DNA of 64,000 nt from positions 27,589 to 91,588 of the forward strand of contig JAAWCS010000065.1 in the NCBI GenBank assembly GCA_022793375.1, given 5' to 3'. The stretch comes from Lachnospiraceae bacterium. GTDB lineage: Bacteria; Bacillota; Clostridia; Lachnospirales; Lachnospiraceae. This document shows, piece by piece, positions 24,404-33,636 of the stretch (its first letter is position 1; the number at the start of each line of letters is the position of its first letter). The notes under the pieces are model-generated. The model saw nothing but the letters and a program-made list of their open reading frames with translations. It searched no databases and was not told where the DNA came from. The translations under genes and the position numbers were made by a program.

Positions 24404-25432
24404 ATGCAAGAAATGCTGACCGTAGCGCTGGACGCCATGGGCGGGGACAATGCTCCCGATGCGATTCTCAAGGGAGCGGTTCAGGCGCTTGAGAAAAAGC
24501 CGAACATAAAAATTTTGCTGGTGGGAAACGAGACGCTTCTGCGGGAGAAATGTGCGGAATATACCTATGATAAAGAGCGTATGGAAATCGTCCATGCGTC
24601 CGAGGTAATCGACTGCGACGAAGCCCCGGTTTCTGCGATCCGCCATAAGAAGGATTCCTCGATCGTCGTGGCCTTGCAGCTGGTGAAAGACAAGAAGGCC
24701 GATGCCTTTGTCTCAGCCGGCAGTACCGGCGCGGTTTTGGTGGGAGCACAGATGATTGTCGGCCGCCTGCGCGGCGTTAGGCGTCCGCCGCTGGGGGTAT
24801 TTATTCCCACCACGAAGGGCGTGTCGCTGCTTGTGGACAACGGCGCCAATGTGGATGCCAGACCGGAACATCTTCTGCAGTTTGCCCGCCTGGGCTCGGT
24901 CTACTACAAAAACGCGATGGGCGTTTCCCGGCCGCGGGTGGCGATTGTCAATATTGGCCTGGAGGAGGAGAAGGGCAACGCTCTGGTAAAGGCCGCCTAC
25001 CCTCTTTTGAAGGAATGCCCGGACATCTGCTTTACGGGCAGTATCGAGGCACGCGAGATCCCGCATGGCGGGGCGGACGTGATTGTCTGCGAGGGCTTTA
25101 CCGGCAATGTGATCCTCAAGCTGTATGAAGGCGTAGGCGGGGCGCTGATCTCCGAAATCAAGAAGGGCATGATGTCGTCTTTGCGCAGCAAATTGGGCGC
25201 TCTTTTGGTCAAGCCGGCCTTAAAAGAAACGGTCAAGCGTTTTGACGCCAGCGAATACGGCGGCGCGCCGCTCTTAGGGCTCAATGGCCTGGTCGTAAAG
25301 ACGCACGGCAGCGCAACGGCCAAGGAGGTCTGCAATTGCCTGCTTCAGTGTCTGACCTTTAAAGAACAGCGGATTCACGAGCAGTTTGAAGGCCTGTACC
25401 GCCAGAAGGAGGAGACCTCCGGCGAAGCATAG
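24404..25432 (+). CDS. plsX: Phosphate acyltransferase PlsX
   Basis: The 342-residue cytosolic enzyme makes acyl-phosphate from acyl-ACP for phospholipid synthesis. The family pattern is plain: VALDAMGGDNAPDAILKGA at the N-terminus, SAGSTGAVLVGAQ, PTTKGVSLLVDNGANVD and CEGFTGNVILKLYEG. The start at ATG 24404 has AAGGAG ten bases upstream; an earlier in-frame start at 24179 lies in the previous gene. acpP follows, supplying its substrate carrier. Confidence 0.96.
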   Translation: MQEMLTVALDAMGGDNAPDAILKGAVQALEKKPNIKILLVGNETLLREKCAEYTYDKERMEIVHASEVIDCDEAPVSAIRHKKDSSIVVALQLVKDKKADAFVSAGSTGAVLVGAQMIVGRLRGVRRPPLGVFIPTTKGVSLLVDNGANVDARPEHLLQFARLGSVYYKNAMGVSRPRVAIVNIGLEEEKGNALVKAAYPLLKECPDICFTGSIEAREIPHGGADVIVCEGFTGNVILKLYEGVGGALISEIKKGMMSSLRSKLGALLVKPALKETVKRFDASEYGGAPLLGLNGLVVKTHGSATAKEVCNCLLQCLTFKEQRIHEQFEGLYRQKEETSGEA

Positions 25433-25525
25433 AGCCGCGCCCTTATGCCGAAAAGGCGATCAGTCATATGTATCATTATGTCCTGGAAACACGGACATTT
25501 ATTTAAGGAAAGGATGGATACGAAA

Positions 25526-25750
25526 ATGGAATTTGAAAAACTGCGGGATATTATTGTGGAAGTTTTGCAGATCGAGCCGGAGAAGGTAACGCCGGATACG
25601 GCTTTTGAAGATCTGGACGCAGATTCGTTGGATGTATACCAGATTATTTCTGCCATCAGCAACGAATTTGAAATCGAAATTTCCGACGAGGACGCGGAAT
25701 CCATTGTGACCGTAGGCGATGCCCTGGAAAAAATCAAGGATGCACAGTAA
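25526..25750 (+). CDS. acpP: Acyl carrier protein
   Basis: The 74-residue acidic protein carries growing fatty-acyl chains on a phosphopantetheine arm attached to Ser in DLDADSLDVYQI near residue 36. The rest (IEPEKVTPDTAFEDL, EFEIEISDEDAESI) is typical ACP. ATG 25526 is chosen because the family sequence begins there and AGG lies 12 bases upstream; ATG 25514 four codons earlier is possible. A hairpin terminator follows 77 bases after its stop. Confidence 0.95.
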   Translation: MEFEKLRDIIVEVLQIEPEKVTPDTAFEDLDADSLDVYQIISAISNEFEIEISDEDAESIVTVGDALEKIKDAQ

Positions 25751-25827
25751 ATGAAATAGAGGCTTTCGCTTAGGCGGAACCTGCGCGGCCTATACGCGCG
25801 CCTAACTACAGATGACAAAAGACAGAG

Positions 25828-25854
25828 AAACAGCCCTGTACCTTAGGGCTGTTT
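25828..25854 (+). terminator. Intrinsic terminator between acpP and rnc
   Basis: AAACAGCCCT (25828-25837) pairs with AGGGCTGTTT (25845-25854) around a seven-base loop. It may stop or attenuate transcription from plsX-acpP. Confidence 0.75.
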
Positions 25855-25886
25855 CTATCCCTGTACAAAAAACAGAAAGGGGACCC

Positions 25887-26606
25887 ATGGATAAGAACAT
25901 ACCGTTTGAAACGCTTCAGAAAGCGGTCGGCTACCGTTTTCGGGACCAGGCCCTGTTAAAACAGGCTTTAACGCACAGTTCCTATGTCAACGAACACCGC
26001 ATGTCCAAGGCTGACTGCAACGAACGCCTGGAATTTTTGGGGGATGCCGTTTTGGAGATCGTTTCCAGCGAGTACCTCTATTTTTGTTATCCACAGGACC
26101 CGGAAGGAAAACTGACAAAACTGCGGGCCAGCATCGTATGCGAACCCACGTTGGATTTCTGCGCCCGCGCCTTTGGGCTGCAGCGCTTTTTGATCCTGGG
26201 AAGAGGGGAAGAAACGACCGGCGGACGCAACCGGGCCTCGCTGGTGTCCGACGCCCTGGAAGCTTTGATCGGCGCCATATACCTGGATGGCGGTTTTGCT
26301 AGCGCAAAAGAGTTTATCCTCCGTTTTATTCTCAATGACCTGGAGCATAAAAAACTCTTTTTTGATAGCAAGACCATCCTGCAGGAAATCGTACAGAAGG
26401 AGGACGGCAGCGGCCATCTCTCCTATGAGCTGGCCGGTGAGAGCGGGCCGGACCATGAGAAGCAATTCCATGTCCGCGTCCTCTTTGACGGCAAGGAAAT
26501 GGGACAAGGCTGCGGCCACACCAAAAAGGAGGCCGAACAGCAGGCCGCGTACCAGGCCATACTGCGCCTGAGAAAAAAACAGGGATTGGATGAGACATGT
26601 ATTTAA
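25887..26606 (+). CDS. rnc: Ribonuclease III
   Basis: The 239-residue endonuclease cuts double-stranded RNA in rRNA and mRNA processing. The signature ERLEFLGDAVLEIVSSEYL near residue 50 holds catalytic acidic residues; VSDALEALIGAIYLDGG supplies the second set. A double-stranded-RNA-binding domain ends the protein (GMGQGCGHTKKEAEQQAAYQAI-type segment). ATG 25887 follows AAAGGGGA. The last ten bases overlap the smc start, so the two genes are coupled. Confidence 0.96.
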   Translation: MDKNIPFETLQKAVGYRFRDQALLKQALTHSSYVNEHRMSKADCNERLEFLGDAVLEIVSSEYLYFCYPQDPEGKLTKLRASIVCEPTLDFCARAFGLQRFLILGRGEETTGGRNRASLVSDALEALIGAIYLDGGFASAKEFILRFILNDLEHKKLFFDSKTILQEIVQKEDGSGHLSYELAGESGPDHEKQFHVRVLFDGKEMGQGCGHTKKEAEQQAAYQAILRLRKKQGLDETCI

Positions 26607-29600
26607 AGCGAATTGAGGTATCCGGTTTCAAATCGTTTGCCAACCGGATGAATCTGGATTTTACCAACGGCATCACCTGCATTGTCGGCCCCAACGGCAG
26701 CGGCAAAAGCAACGTGGCGGATGCCGTGCGCTGGGTGCTCGGCGAGCAGAGCGCCAAGCAGCTGCGGGGCGCCAATATGCAGGATGTCATTTTTTCGGGC
26801 ACCCAGAACCGTAAGCCCCAGGGCTCGGCGTATGTGGCGATTACCATCGATAATGCGGACCGCAGCCTGCATGTCGATTACGACGAGGTTACGGTTTCTC
26901 GCCGCGTATACCGTTCCGGCGAGAGCGAATACCTGATGAACGGGGCCTCCTGCCGCCTGCGGGATATCTACGAGTTGTTTTACGATACGGGCATCGGCAA
27001 AGAGGGTTACTCGATCATCGGCCAGGGGCAGATCGACCGCATTGTCAGCGGACGGCCGGAGGAGCGCCGGGAGCTGCTCGATGAAGCGGCCGGGATTGTC
27101 AAATTCAAAAAGCGCAAAGCGCTGACTGTAAAAAAGCTGGAGAGCGAAGAGGCCAACCTGGTCCGTGTCAGCGATATATTAAGCGAACTGGAAAAACAGG
27201 TCGGCCCGCTGGAGCGCCAGTCGGAAAAGGCGCGGACCTATCTGCGCCTGCGCGACGAACTGCGTCTGTTTGACGTACAGCATTTCCTGCTGGAATCCGA
27301 AGCCAATGACAAGCGGATGGCACAGACGCAGGAAAATGCCCGCATTGTCGGCGAAGAGCTGACCCACGCGCGTGAAACCGCCGGCCAATGGAAAGAACAG
27401 TACGAAGAAATGACCCGCGCCTCGCAGGAATTAAACCGCCAGATCGAGGACTGCCACAGCAAAACCGTGGAGGCCGGCGTGCGCAAAGAAAGCCTGGAGG
27501 GGCGCATCGGGCTTTTGCAGGAACAGATCCACAGCGAAGAGCAAAACGACGAGCACTACAATAGCCGTTTACAGAGCATCGAAGAACAGCTTACAGCCCA
27601 CGCTGCGCAGAAAGAGACTCTGACCGGCCAAAAGGGCGAGCTCAATGCACAGCTTGATGAGCTGGACGATGCGCAGACCGAACAAGCGGCCCGCTTGGGA
27701 GACCTCGAAGAAGAGATCGAGCGCCTGGAATCGGAGGTTGAGTTTAAGAAAAAGGGCATCATCGACACCCTCAACGAAAAAGCGGATGTCGGCGTGAAAC
27801 TTCAACGTTACGATACGCTGCTGGAGCAGAGCACGGCGCGCCAGACCCAGATCCGCGCCCAGCTGCTGCATGTAAAAAGCGATCTGGAAACCTGGCAGGA
27901 AACCGCCGCCGCAAAGGCCGGCGAGCGGACGCAGTTAGAAGAACGGCTGCAGGAGGTCAATGCGCAGGGAGAAAAGACCGCCGCCGCCGTAAAGGCGGCC
28001 GAAGGACTGGTCGCGGCCCTGCGCGGCCAGCTGAGCGAAGCCGAACGCCGGGTGCAGTCCTGCGCTGCCCGACGGGAAACGCTCAAAAACATTGCTGAGC
28101 GCTACGAGGGATACGGCAACAGCGTGCGCCGCGTCATGGAGGTGAAAAACCGCTACCCGGGCGTGATTGGCGTGGTCGCCGATTTGCTGGAGGCGGACAA
28201 GAAATATGAGATTGCGATCGAGACGGCTCTCGGAGGTTCGATCCAAAATATTGTCACGGAGACGGAAGCCTGCGCCAAAGGGCTGATTGCCTATCTGAAG
28301 CAAAACAGATACGGGCGCGCTACGTTCCTGCCCTTAGAGAGCATCCGCGGCAGCGGAGAATTCCGGGAACGGGGAGCATTGCAGGAACCGGGGGCCATCG
28401 GCCTGGCGGATACGCTGGTGCGCATGAAAGGCGGCCATCAGGCGCTGGCGAAACATCTGCTGGGGCGGGTGCTGGTGGTAGACCACATCGACCATGCCCT
28501 GGCAATTGCGAGGAAGTATCATCACAGTATCCGCATGGTAACGCTGGAGGGCGAACTTTTAAGCATCGGCGGCTCCTTGACCGGCGGCGCGTTCAAAAAC
28601 AGCAGCAACCTCCTGGGACGCAAGCGCGAAATCGACGAACTGACCGCTGCTTTAAACGAAAGCAAGGCCGAATGGGAGAGCAAAAAAGCCGAGCTGGAGA
28701 CGGCCATCCGGCAGGAAGCCATGGAAAAAGCCGCTCTTGTGCGTCTGTCCGAAGAAGCAAACGAAATCCGCCTGCAGCAAAACACGGCTGCCCTCAACGA
28801 GCGGCAGGCCCTGGAAAAGCAACGGGAACTGCAGGGATCTTACGAAGAACTGCAAAAAGAAGCTTCTCAGCTGGAGGGGCAGAAAACGCAGATCGAAGCA
28901 AGCCGCCGCGAACTGCTTACTGCCTCCGAAGGGCTGGAAAGCCGCAATCGTGAGTCCGAAGAACTGATCCACCGGCACACCGGTACTCTGGAGGAAAAGA
29001 AAGCCAAACGGGAACAGCAGGCACAGGAGCTGTCGCAGGTACAGGTCGCTTTTCAGACCTTATCGCAGAAAGACAGCTTCCTTTTGGAAAATATTCTGCG
29101 CCTGAATCAGGAGATGGAAACGCTGCACGAAGAAGCGGCCGAAATCAAAGAAAAGAGCCTTCACTCCCATGCCTCGGCCGCCGAAAAGAAAGAGCAGATC
29201 GCGGACACTCAGATGGAGCTTGACAGCCTGAAAAAGGAGCGCCAGGCGCTTGAGGAGGAGACCGACCGTCTGTCAAAGCAGCGGGATCAGGAGGCGGCTG
29301 CTCAAAAGGTCTTTTTTGAAAAGCGGGAAGCGCTTTTAGAGGAGGTCAACCGCCTGGATAAGGAAGCCTATCGTCTGGAAAGCCTGCTCGAAAAGTATAA
29401 AGAACAGCGGGAAGCGCTTATCAATTATATCTGGAGCGAATACGAACTGACACCGGTCGCGGCCAGGGAACTTCGCCGGGAAGGCGAAGAATTCGGGACT
29501 CCCGCCCAGATTCGCAGCCGCACCCAGGAACTGAAAAAAGAAATCAAAGAGTTAGGCGACGTCAATGTCAACGCCATCGAAGAGTACAAGGAAGTATTCG

Positions 29601-30187
29601 AGCGCTACTCCTTTTTGAAGGAACAGCATGAGGATTTGACGCAGGCCAAGGAGTCGCTGGAGCAGATCATCGCCGAGCTGGATGAGGGGATGCGCCGCCA
29701 GTTTACGGAAAAATTTGAGGAGATCAAACGGGAGTTTGACGTCGTCTTTAAGGAACTTTTCGGCGGCGGCCAGGGGGCTCTGAGCCTTGTCGCCGACGAG
29801 GACATCCTGACAGCCGGCGTACAGATTATCGCCCAGCCGCCGGGCAAAAAGCTGCAGAACATGATGCAGCTTTCAGGCGGGGAGAAAGCGCTCACGGCCA
29901 TCAGCCTGTTGTTCGCGATCCAAAACCTAAAGCCGTCGCCGTTCTGCCTGCTGGACGAAATCGAGGCCGCCTTAGACGACAGCAATGTCGACCGCTTTGC
30001 CGGCTATCTGGGCAAGCTGACCGATCACACGCAGTTTATCCTGATTACCCACCGAAGGGGCACGATGCTGCGGGCCGATCGTCTCTACGGCATTACCATG
30101 CAGGAAAAAGGCGTGTCGACCCTGGTAAGCGTAAACTTAACCGAGGAAGAATACCAGGAGGAAGCGGCCGCGGCCGGCAACCCATAA
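26597..30187 (+). CDS. smc: Chromosome segregation protein SMC
   Basis: The 1196-residue protein forms the ATPase arms of the condensin-like complex that organises the chromosome. The N-terminal head shows IVGPNGSGKSNVADAV (Walker A). Long heptad-rich coiled coils flank a hinge at about 510-640 (GVIGVVADLLEADKKYEIAIE). The C-terminal head has LSGGEKALTA and CLLDEIEAALDD (signature and Walker B). Length is normal. Gene order rnc-smc-ftsY is conserved in Firmicutes. scpA and scpB are not in this window. Confidence 0.97.
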   Translation: MYLKRIEVSGFKSFANRMNLDFTNGITCIVGPNGSGKSNVADAVRWVLGEQSAKQLRGANMQDVIFSGTQNRKPQGSAYVAITIDNADRSLHVDYDEVTVSRRVYRSGESEYLMNGASCRLRDIYELFYDTGIGKEGYSIIGQGQIDRIVSGRPEERRELLDEAAGIVKFKKRKALTVKKLESEEANLVRVSDILSELEKQVGPLERQSEKARTYLRLRDELRLFDVQHFLLESEANDKRMAQTQENARIVGEELTHARETAGQWKEQYEEMTRASQELNRQIEDCHSKTVEAGVRKESLEGRIGLLQEQIHSEEQNDEHYNSRLQSIEEQLTAHAAQKETLTGQKGELNAQLDELDDAQTEQAARLGDLEEEIERLESEVEFKKKGIIDTLNEKADVGVKLQRYDTLLEQSTARQTQIRAQLLHVKSDLETWQETAAAKAGERTQLEERLQEVNAQGEKTAAAVKAAEGLVAALRGQLSEAERRVQSCAARRETLKNIAERYEGYGNSVRRVMEVKNRYPGVIGVVADLLEADKKYEIAIETALGGSIQNIVTETEACAKGLIAYLKQNRYGRATFLPLESIRGSGEFRERGALQEPGAIGLADTLVRMKGGHQALAKHLLGRVLVVDHIDHALAIARKYHHSIRMVTLEGELLSIGGSLTGGAFKNSSNLLGRKREIDELTAALNESKAEWESKKAELETAIRQEAMEKAALVRLSEEANEIRLQQNTAALNERQALEKQRELQGSYEELQKEASQLEGQKTQIEASRRELLTASEGLESRNRESEELIHRHTGTLEEKKAKREQQAQELSQVQVAFQTLSQKDSFLLENILRLNQEMETLHEEAAEIKEKSLHSHASAAEKKEQIADTQMELDSLKKERQALEEETDRLSKQRDQEAAAQKVFFEKREALLEEVNRLDKEAYRLESLLEKYKEQREALINYIWSEYELTPVAARELRREGEEFGTPAQIRSRTQELKKEIKELGDVNVNAIEEYKEVFERYSFLKEQHEDLTQAKESLEQIIAELDEGMRRQFTEKFEEIKREFDVVFKELFGGGQGALSLVADEDILTAGVQIIAQPPGKKLQNMMQLSGGEKALTAISLLFAIQNLKPSPFCLLDEIEAALDDSNVDRFAGYLGKLTDHTQFILITHRRGTMLRADRLYGITMQEKGVSTLVSVNLTEEEYQEEAAAAGNP

Positions 30188-30251
30188 GAAATTTACAAGT
30201 ATCATCACATCCTGAAAACAGAATCAACACAGAGGAAAGGGCACGCAGCGT

Positions 30252-31193
30252 ATGAGCGAAGAAAAAAAAGGCTTTTTTGGACGGCTGAAGGCAGGACTCA
30301 AGAAAACCCGCGACAATATCGTATCCGGCATGGATTCCATCTTCAGCGGCTATTCGGAGATTGACGAGGATTTCTACGAAGAAATCGAAGAAACCCTGAT
30401 TATGGGCGACTTGGGCATTCATACCACGACCCGCATTCTGGAAGAACTCAAACGGCGGGTCAAAGAAGAGCGGATCAAAGATCCGGCCCAGTGCCGGGAA
30501 ACTCTGATCGAGAGCATCCGCACACAGATGGATTTGGGCGAGAACGCCTATGATTTTGAAAAACAGCCCTCGGTGGTGCTGGTGGTGGGCGTAAACGGCG
30601 TGGGCAAGACGACCTCCATCGGCAAACTGGCCGGACAGCTAAAAAGCCATGGTAAGAAAGTGCTCCTGGCGGCGGCCGATACCTTCCGGGCCGCGGCGGC
30701 CGAACAGCTGGAGGAGTGGGCACGGCGCGCAGATGTGGATGTAATCAGCGGACATGAAGGCTCCGACCCGGCCGCCATCGTCTACGACGCGGTCAATTCG
30801 GCCAAATCCCGTCATGCCGACGTGCTGATCTGCGATACGGCCGGACGGCTCCACAACAAGAAAAACCTGATGGAAGAATTGAAGAAAATCAACCGGGTCA
30901 TTGACCGGGAATATCCGCAGGCTTTCAAAGAAACACTTGTGGTGCTCGACGGCACTACGGGGCAGAACGCGCTGGTGCAGGCCCGTCAGTTTATGGAAGT
31001 GTCGCCGATCACCGGCATTATCTTAACGAAGTTAGACGGCACCGCCAAGGGCGGCATCGCCGTGGCAATCCAGGCCGAGCTTGGAATCCCGGTCAAATAC
31101 ATCGGTGTCGGCGAGCAGATCGACGATCTGCAGAAATTTGACGCCGATCAGTTTGTGCGCGCGCTGTTTGAGCGGACAGGAGAGGAAGAATAG
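30252..31193 (+). CDS. ftsY: Signal recognition particle receptor FtsY
   Basis: The 313-residue SRP GTPase brings ribosome-nascent-chain complexes to the translocon. The NG domain has VVGVNGVGKTTSIGKLA (G1), DTFRAAAAEQL, DTAGRLHNK (G3) and TKLDGTAKGG (G4). The acidic N-terminal A domain is almost absent, as in many Gram-positive FtsY proteins. It follows smc by 64 bases and the next gene starts three bases after its stop. Confidence 0.96.
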   Translation: MSEEKKGFFGRLKAGLKKTRDNIVSGMDSIFSGYSEIDEDFYEEIEETLIMGDLGIHTTTRILEELKRRVKEERIKDPAQCRETLIESIRTQMDLGENAYDFEKQPSVVLVVGVNGVGKTTSIGKLAGQLKSHGKKVLLAAADTFRAAAAEQLEEWARRADVDVISGHEGSDPAAIVYDAVNSAKSRHADVLICDTAGRLHNKKNLMEELKKINRVIDREYPQAFKETLVVLDGTTGQNALVQARQFMEVSPITGIILTKLDGTAKGGIAVAIQAELGIPVKYIGVGEQIDDLQKFDADQFVRALFERTGEEE

Positions 31194-31196
31194 ACA

Positions 31197-32504
31197 ATGG
31201 AACATTCGACGCATGCAGGGCAGGAAACGCCTGCAAGACAGGAAGCGGACAATCCGGCGGCCGGCGGTGCGCTCCGGGAATTAAGCCGCGGACGCTTTGA
31301 AGAGGCGGCCCGGCAGATTCGCCCGGCGATCCTTGATACCCGGCTGATCTACAGCGAATATTACAGCGAACATATGCAAAACCAGGTGTATTTTAAACCG
31401 GAAAATCTTCAGTACACCGGTTCTTTTAAGATCCGCGGCGCGTATTACCGGCTTTGCTCTTTGCCGGAGAGTGAAAAAGAACGGGGGATTGTAACCGCTT
31501 CGGTGGGCAACTATGGGCTGGCGATCGCCTACGCGGCCCGTCATACCGGCGTACCGGTAACTGTGGTGATGCCAAAACGTGCCTCCTTAATCCAGGTCAA
31601 GCGGATCCGGGGGTATGGGGCCGAAGTCCTTTTCCATGGACAGTCGCCGGAGGAAGCTTTGGCATATGCGAGGGATTTAGCCGGCGAACTGGGGCGGATC
31701 TGGGCAGAGCCGTCCGGCGGCTTGGCGGAAGCGGTCGGAGCCGGCACGATTGCCCTTGAAATCCTCCGCGAGCTGCCCGATGCGGATTACATTCTGGCGC
31801 CGATCGGCAGCGGCGGACTGTGCGCGGGAATCGCCGCCGCCGCCAAGCAGGTAAACCCGCAGGTACAAGTAATCGGCGTGGAACCGGCCGGCGCCAACTG
31901 CGTCGAGCAGTCCCTGCGCCAGGGACGGGCCGTTACGCTTGCGCAGGTCAACACGATCGCCGATGCCGCAGCAGTGCGCACGCCGGCCCGGGACCTGCTT
32001 CCCTGCATTCAGCGTTTTGCGGACGGGATCTTGCTGGTGGACGATACGGAACTGGTCGCCGCTTTTTCGGATGTGATGGAAAACCACAAGATGGCGGTGG
32101 AAAACGCCGGGCTTTTGACCGTGGCCGCTCTGCGCCATTTAAAGCGCGTCAAAGGAAAAAAGATCGTTTCGGTGCTAAGCGGCGGCAATATGGATATGGT
32201 GACCATGGCCTCCGTCGTACAGGGCGGGCTGATCCTGCGTGATAGGATCTTCACCGTGTCGGTGCTGCTGGCCGATCAGCCGGGCGCTTTGGCGAATGTG
32301 GCGCATGTGATCGGCGAAGAGCAGGGCAGTATCATCAAACTTGACCACAACCAGTTTATCAACATGAACCGCAGCGAGTCGGTCGAACTCAGGATCACGC
32401 TGGAGGCCTTTGGCACGGATCACAAAAACCAGATCGTGCAGGCGTTAAAAAAGCAGGGATACCAGCCGCGCATTGTAAGCACGACAGGGACTTATGAAAT
32501 GTGA
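31197..32504 (+). CDS. ilvA: Threonine dehydratase (ammonia-lyase) with ACT domain
   Basis: The 435-residue PLP enzyme is predicted to convert threonine to 2-oxobutanoate. The cofactor lysine lies in YTGSFKIRGAYYRL near residue 80; LAPIGSGGLCAGIAAA is the phosphate-binding glycine loop; an ACT regulatory domain ends the protein (TVSVLLADQPGALANVAHVI). Two points are odd. The N-terminal 35 residues are a charged extension, and the usual GNHAQG substrate loop reads SVGNYGLAIAYAA. Loss of the His-Ala-Gln could mean altered substrate preference. Serine or a related hydroxy amino acid is an alternative. It lies three bases after ftsY. Confidence 0.85.
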   Translation: MEHSTHAGQETPARQEADNPAAGGALRELSRGRFEEAARQIRPAILDTRLIYSEYYSEHMQNQVYFKPENLQYTGSFKIRGAYYRLCSLPESEKERGIVTASVGNYGLAIAYAARHTGVPVTVVMPKRASLIQVKRIRGYGAEVLFHGQSPEEALAYARDLAGELGRIWAEPSGGLAEAVGAGTIALEILRELPDADYILAPIGSGGLCAGIAAAAKQVNPQVQVIGVEPAGANCVEQSLRQGRAVTLAQVNTIADAAAVRTPARDLLPCIQRFADGILLVDDTELVAAFSDVMENHKMAVENAGLLTVAALRHLKRVKGKKIVSVLSGGNMDMVTMASVVQGGLILRDRIFTVSVLLADQPGALANVAHVIGEEQGSIIKLDHNQFINMNRSESVELRITLEAFGTDHKNQIVQALKKQGYQPRIVSTTGTYEM

Positions 32505-32581
32505 AAGCTTGCCGTCCGACGTCTGTACACAGAGTCGTGTAAACACGCCTCTGCGCACAGCCGCCCTTCGGGGCTTTCACA
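32500..32581. terminator. Structured junction between convergent ilvA and asnA
   Basis: TGTGAAAGC (32500-32508) pairs with GCTTTCACA (32573-32581), overlapping both stop-codon regions. Inside, CAGAG-CGTGT (32530-32540) pairs with ACACG-CTCTG (32543-32553) around a two-base loop with one mismatch. Either strand would fold the same way, so it may act as a bidirectional 3' end. No long T-run is seen. Confidence 0.5.
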
Positions 32582-33584
32582 GCAGATGTATCCTATGCGC
32601 TTCGCAGGCTGCGCGCATCTCCTCCGGCCACTCGCTGGCCTGCACTTCGCCTACATGGGCGCGGTCCAGCAGCAGCATGCACAGGCGGGACTGGCCGATG
32701 CCGCCGCCGATCGTATACGGAAGCTCCCTCTGTAAAAGCATCTGGTGGAAGGGGAGTTTCAGCCGGTCGGGACAGCCGGCCTGCTCACACTGGCTGACCA
32801 GGCTCACCTCGTCCACACGGATTCCCATGCTGGAAATCTCCAGCGCGCAGTCCAGAAGATCGTACCAGAACAAGATATCGCCGTTTAAGTGCCAGTCGTC
32901 ATAATCGGGCGCGCGGCCGTCGTGCGGCTTGCCGTCGGCCAGCGTATCGCCGATATGCATCAGGAATACGCAGCCGTATTCTTTGGTCACGGCATTCTCG
33001 CGTTCCTTTGGCGAAAGATGCGGATAGCGGGCCTGGAGCTCTTCGGTCGTGACGAACGTGATCTCTTCTGGCAGCTTCTTTACGGCCTGCGGATACTTAT
33101 ACCATACCTCATGCTCCATATGCTTGATGACTTTGAAAATCTGGCGCACGGTGGCCTTGAGCGTTTCTTCGGTGCGCTCGTCGCGGCGGATCACCTTTTC
33201 CCAGTCCCACTGATCGACATAGCAGGAGTGGAGATTGTCAAGATCTTCGTCGCGGCGGATGGCGTTCATGTTGGTGTACAGCCCTTCGCCGACCCTGAAG
33301 CCATAGCGGCCCAGCGCCATGCGTTTCCATTTGGCCAGGGAATGCACCACCTCCACATTTTCATCGCCGATGCCCCGCACATCAAAGGACACCGGGCGTT
33401 CCACGCCGTTTAAATCGTCGTTGAGACCGGAATTTTTGCGGACGAACAGCGGGGCGGAAATTCGCTCCAGGTTCATCTGCCGCCCGAACTCCTTTTGAAA
33501 GGTATCACGGATATATTTGATGGCAGCCTCGGTCTCCCGCACGCTCAAACGGGGATCGTAGTTTTTTGGTAAAAGCAGACTCAT
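32577..33584 (-). CDS. asnA: Aspartate-ammonia ligase (asparagine synthetase A)
   Basis: The 335-residue class II tRNA-synthetase-like enzyme makes asparagine from aspartate, ATP and ammonia. It shows the family-specific [49 protein letters not shown] and the C-terminal [14 protein letters not shown]. Length matches E. coli AsnA (about 330). GAGGAGG precedes the ATG. It lies 52 bases after rqcH on the same strand, with a hairpin between them. Confidence 0.97.
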   Translation of the reverse strand: MSLLLPKNYDPRLSVRETEAAIKYIRDTFQKEFGRQMNLERISAPLFVRKNSGLNDDLNGVERPVSFDVRGIGDENVEVVHSLAKWKRMALGRYGFRVGEGLYTNMNAIRRDEDLDNLHSCYVDQWDWEKVIRRDERTEETLKATVRQIFKVIKHMEHEVWYKYPQAVKKLPEEITFVTTEELQARYPHLSPKERENAVTKEYGCVFLMHIGDTLADGKPHDGRAPDYDDWHLNGDILFWYDLLDCALEISSMGIRVDEVSLVSQCEQAGCPDRLKLPFHQMLLQRELPYTIGGGIGQSRLCMLLLDRAHVGEVQASEWPEEMRAACEAHRIHLL

Positions 33585-33604
33585 AATCGTTCCTCCTCTT
33601 TTTT

Positions 33605-33624
33605 AGCCGGTCACAGGACCGGCT
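33605..33624 (-). other. Hairpin directly upstream of the asnA ribosome site
   Basis: AGCCGGTC (33605-33612) and GACCGGCT (33617-33624) form an 8-bp stem with a four-base loop between rqcH and asnA. On the minus strand it is followed by an A-run and then the asnA Shine-Dalgarno, so it is placed to stabilise or process the downstream message rather than terminate. Confidence 0.5.
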
Positions 33625-33636
33625 TGTGCCTGTCTG

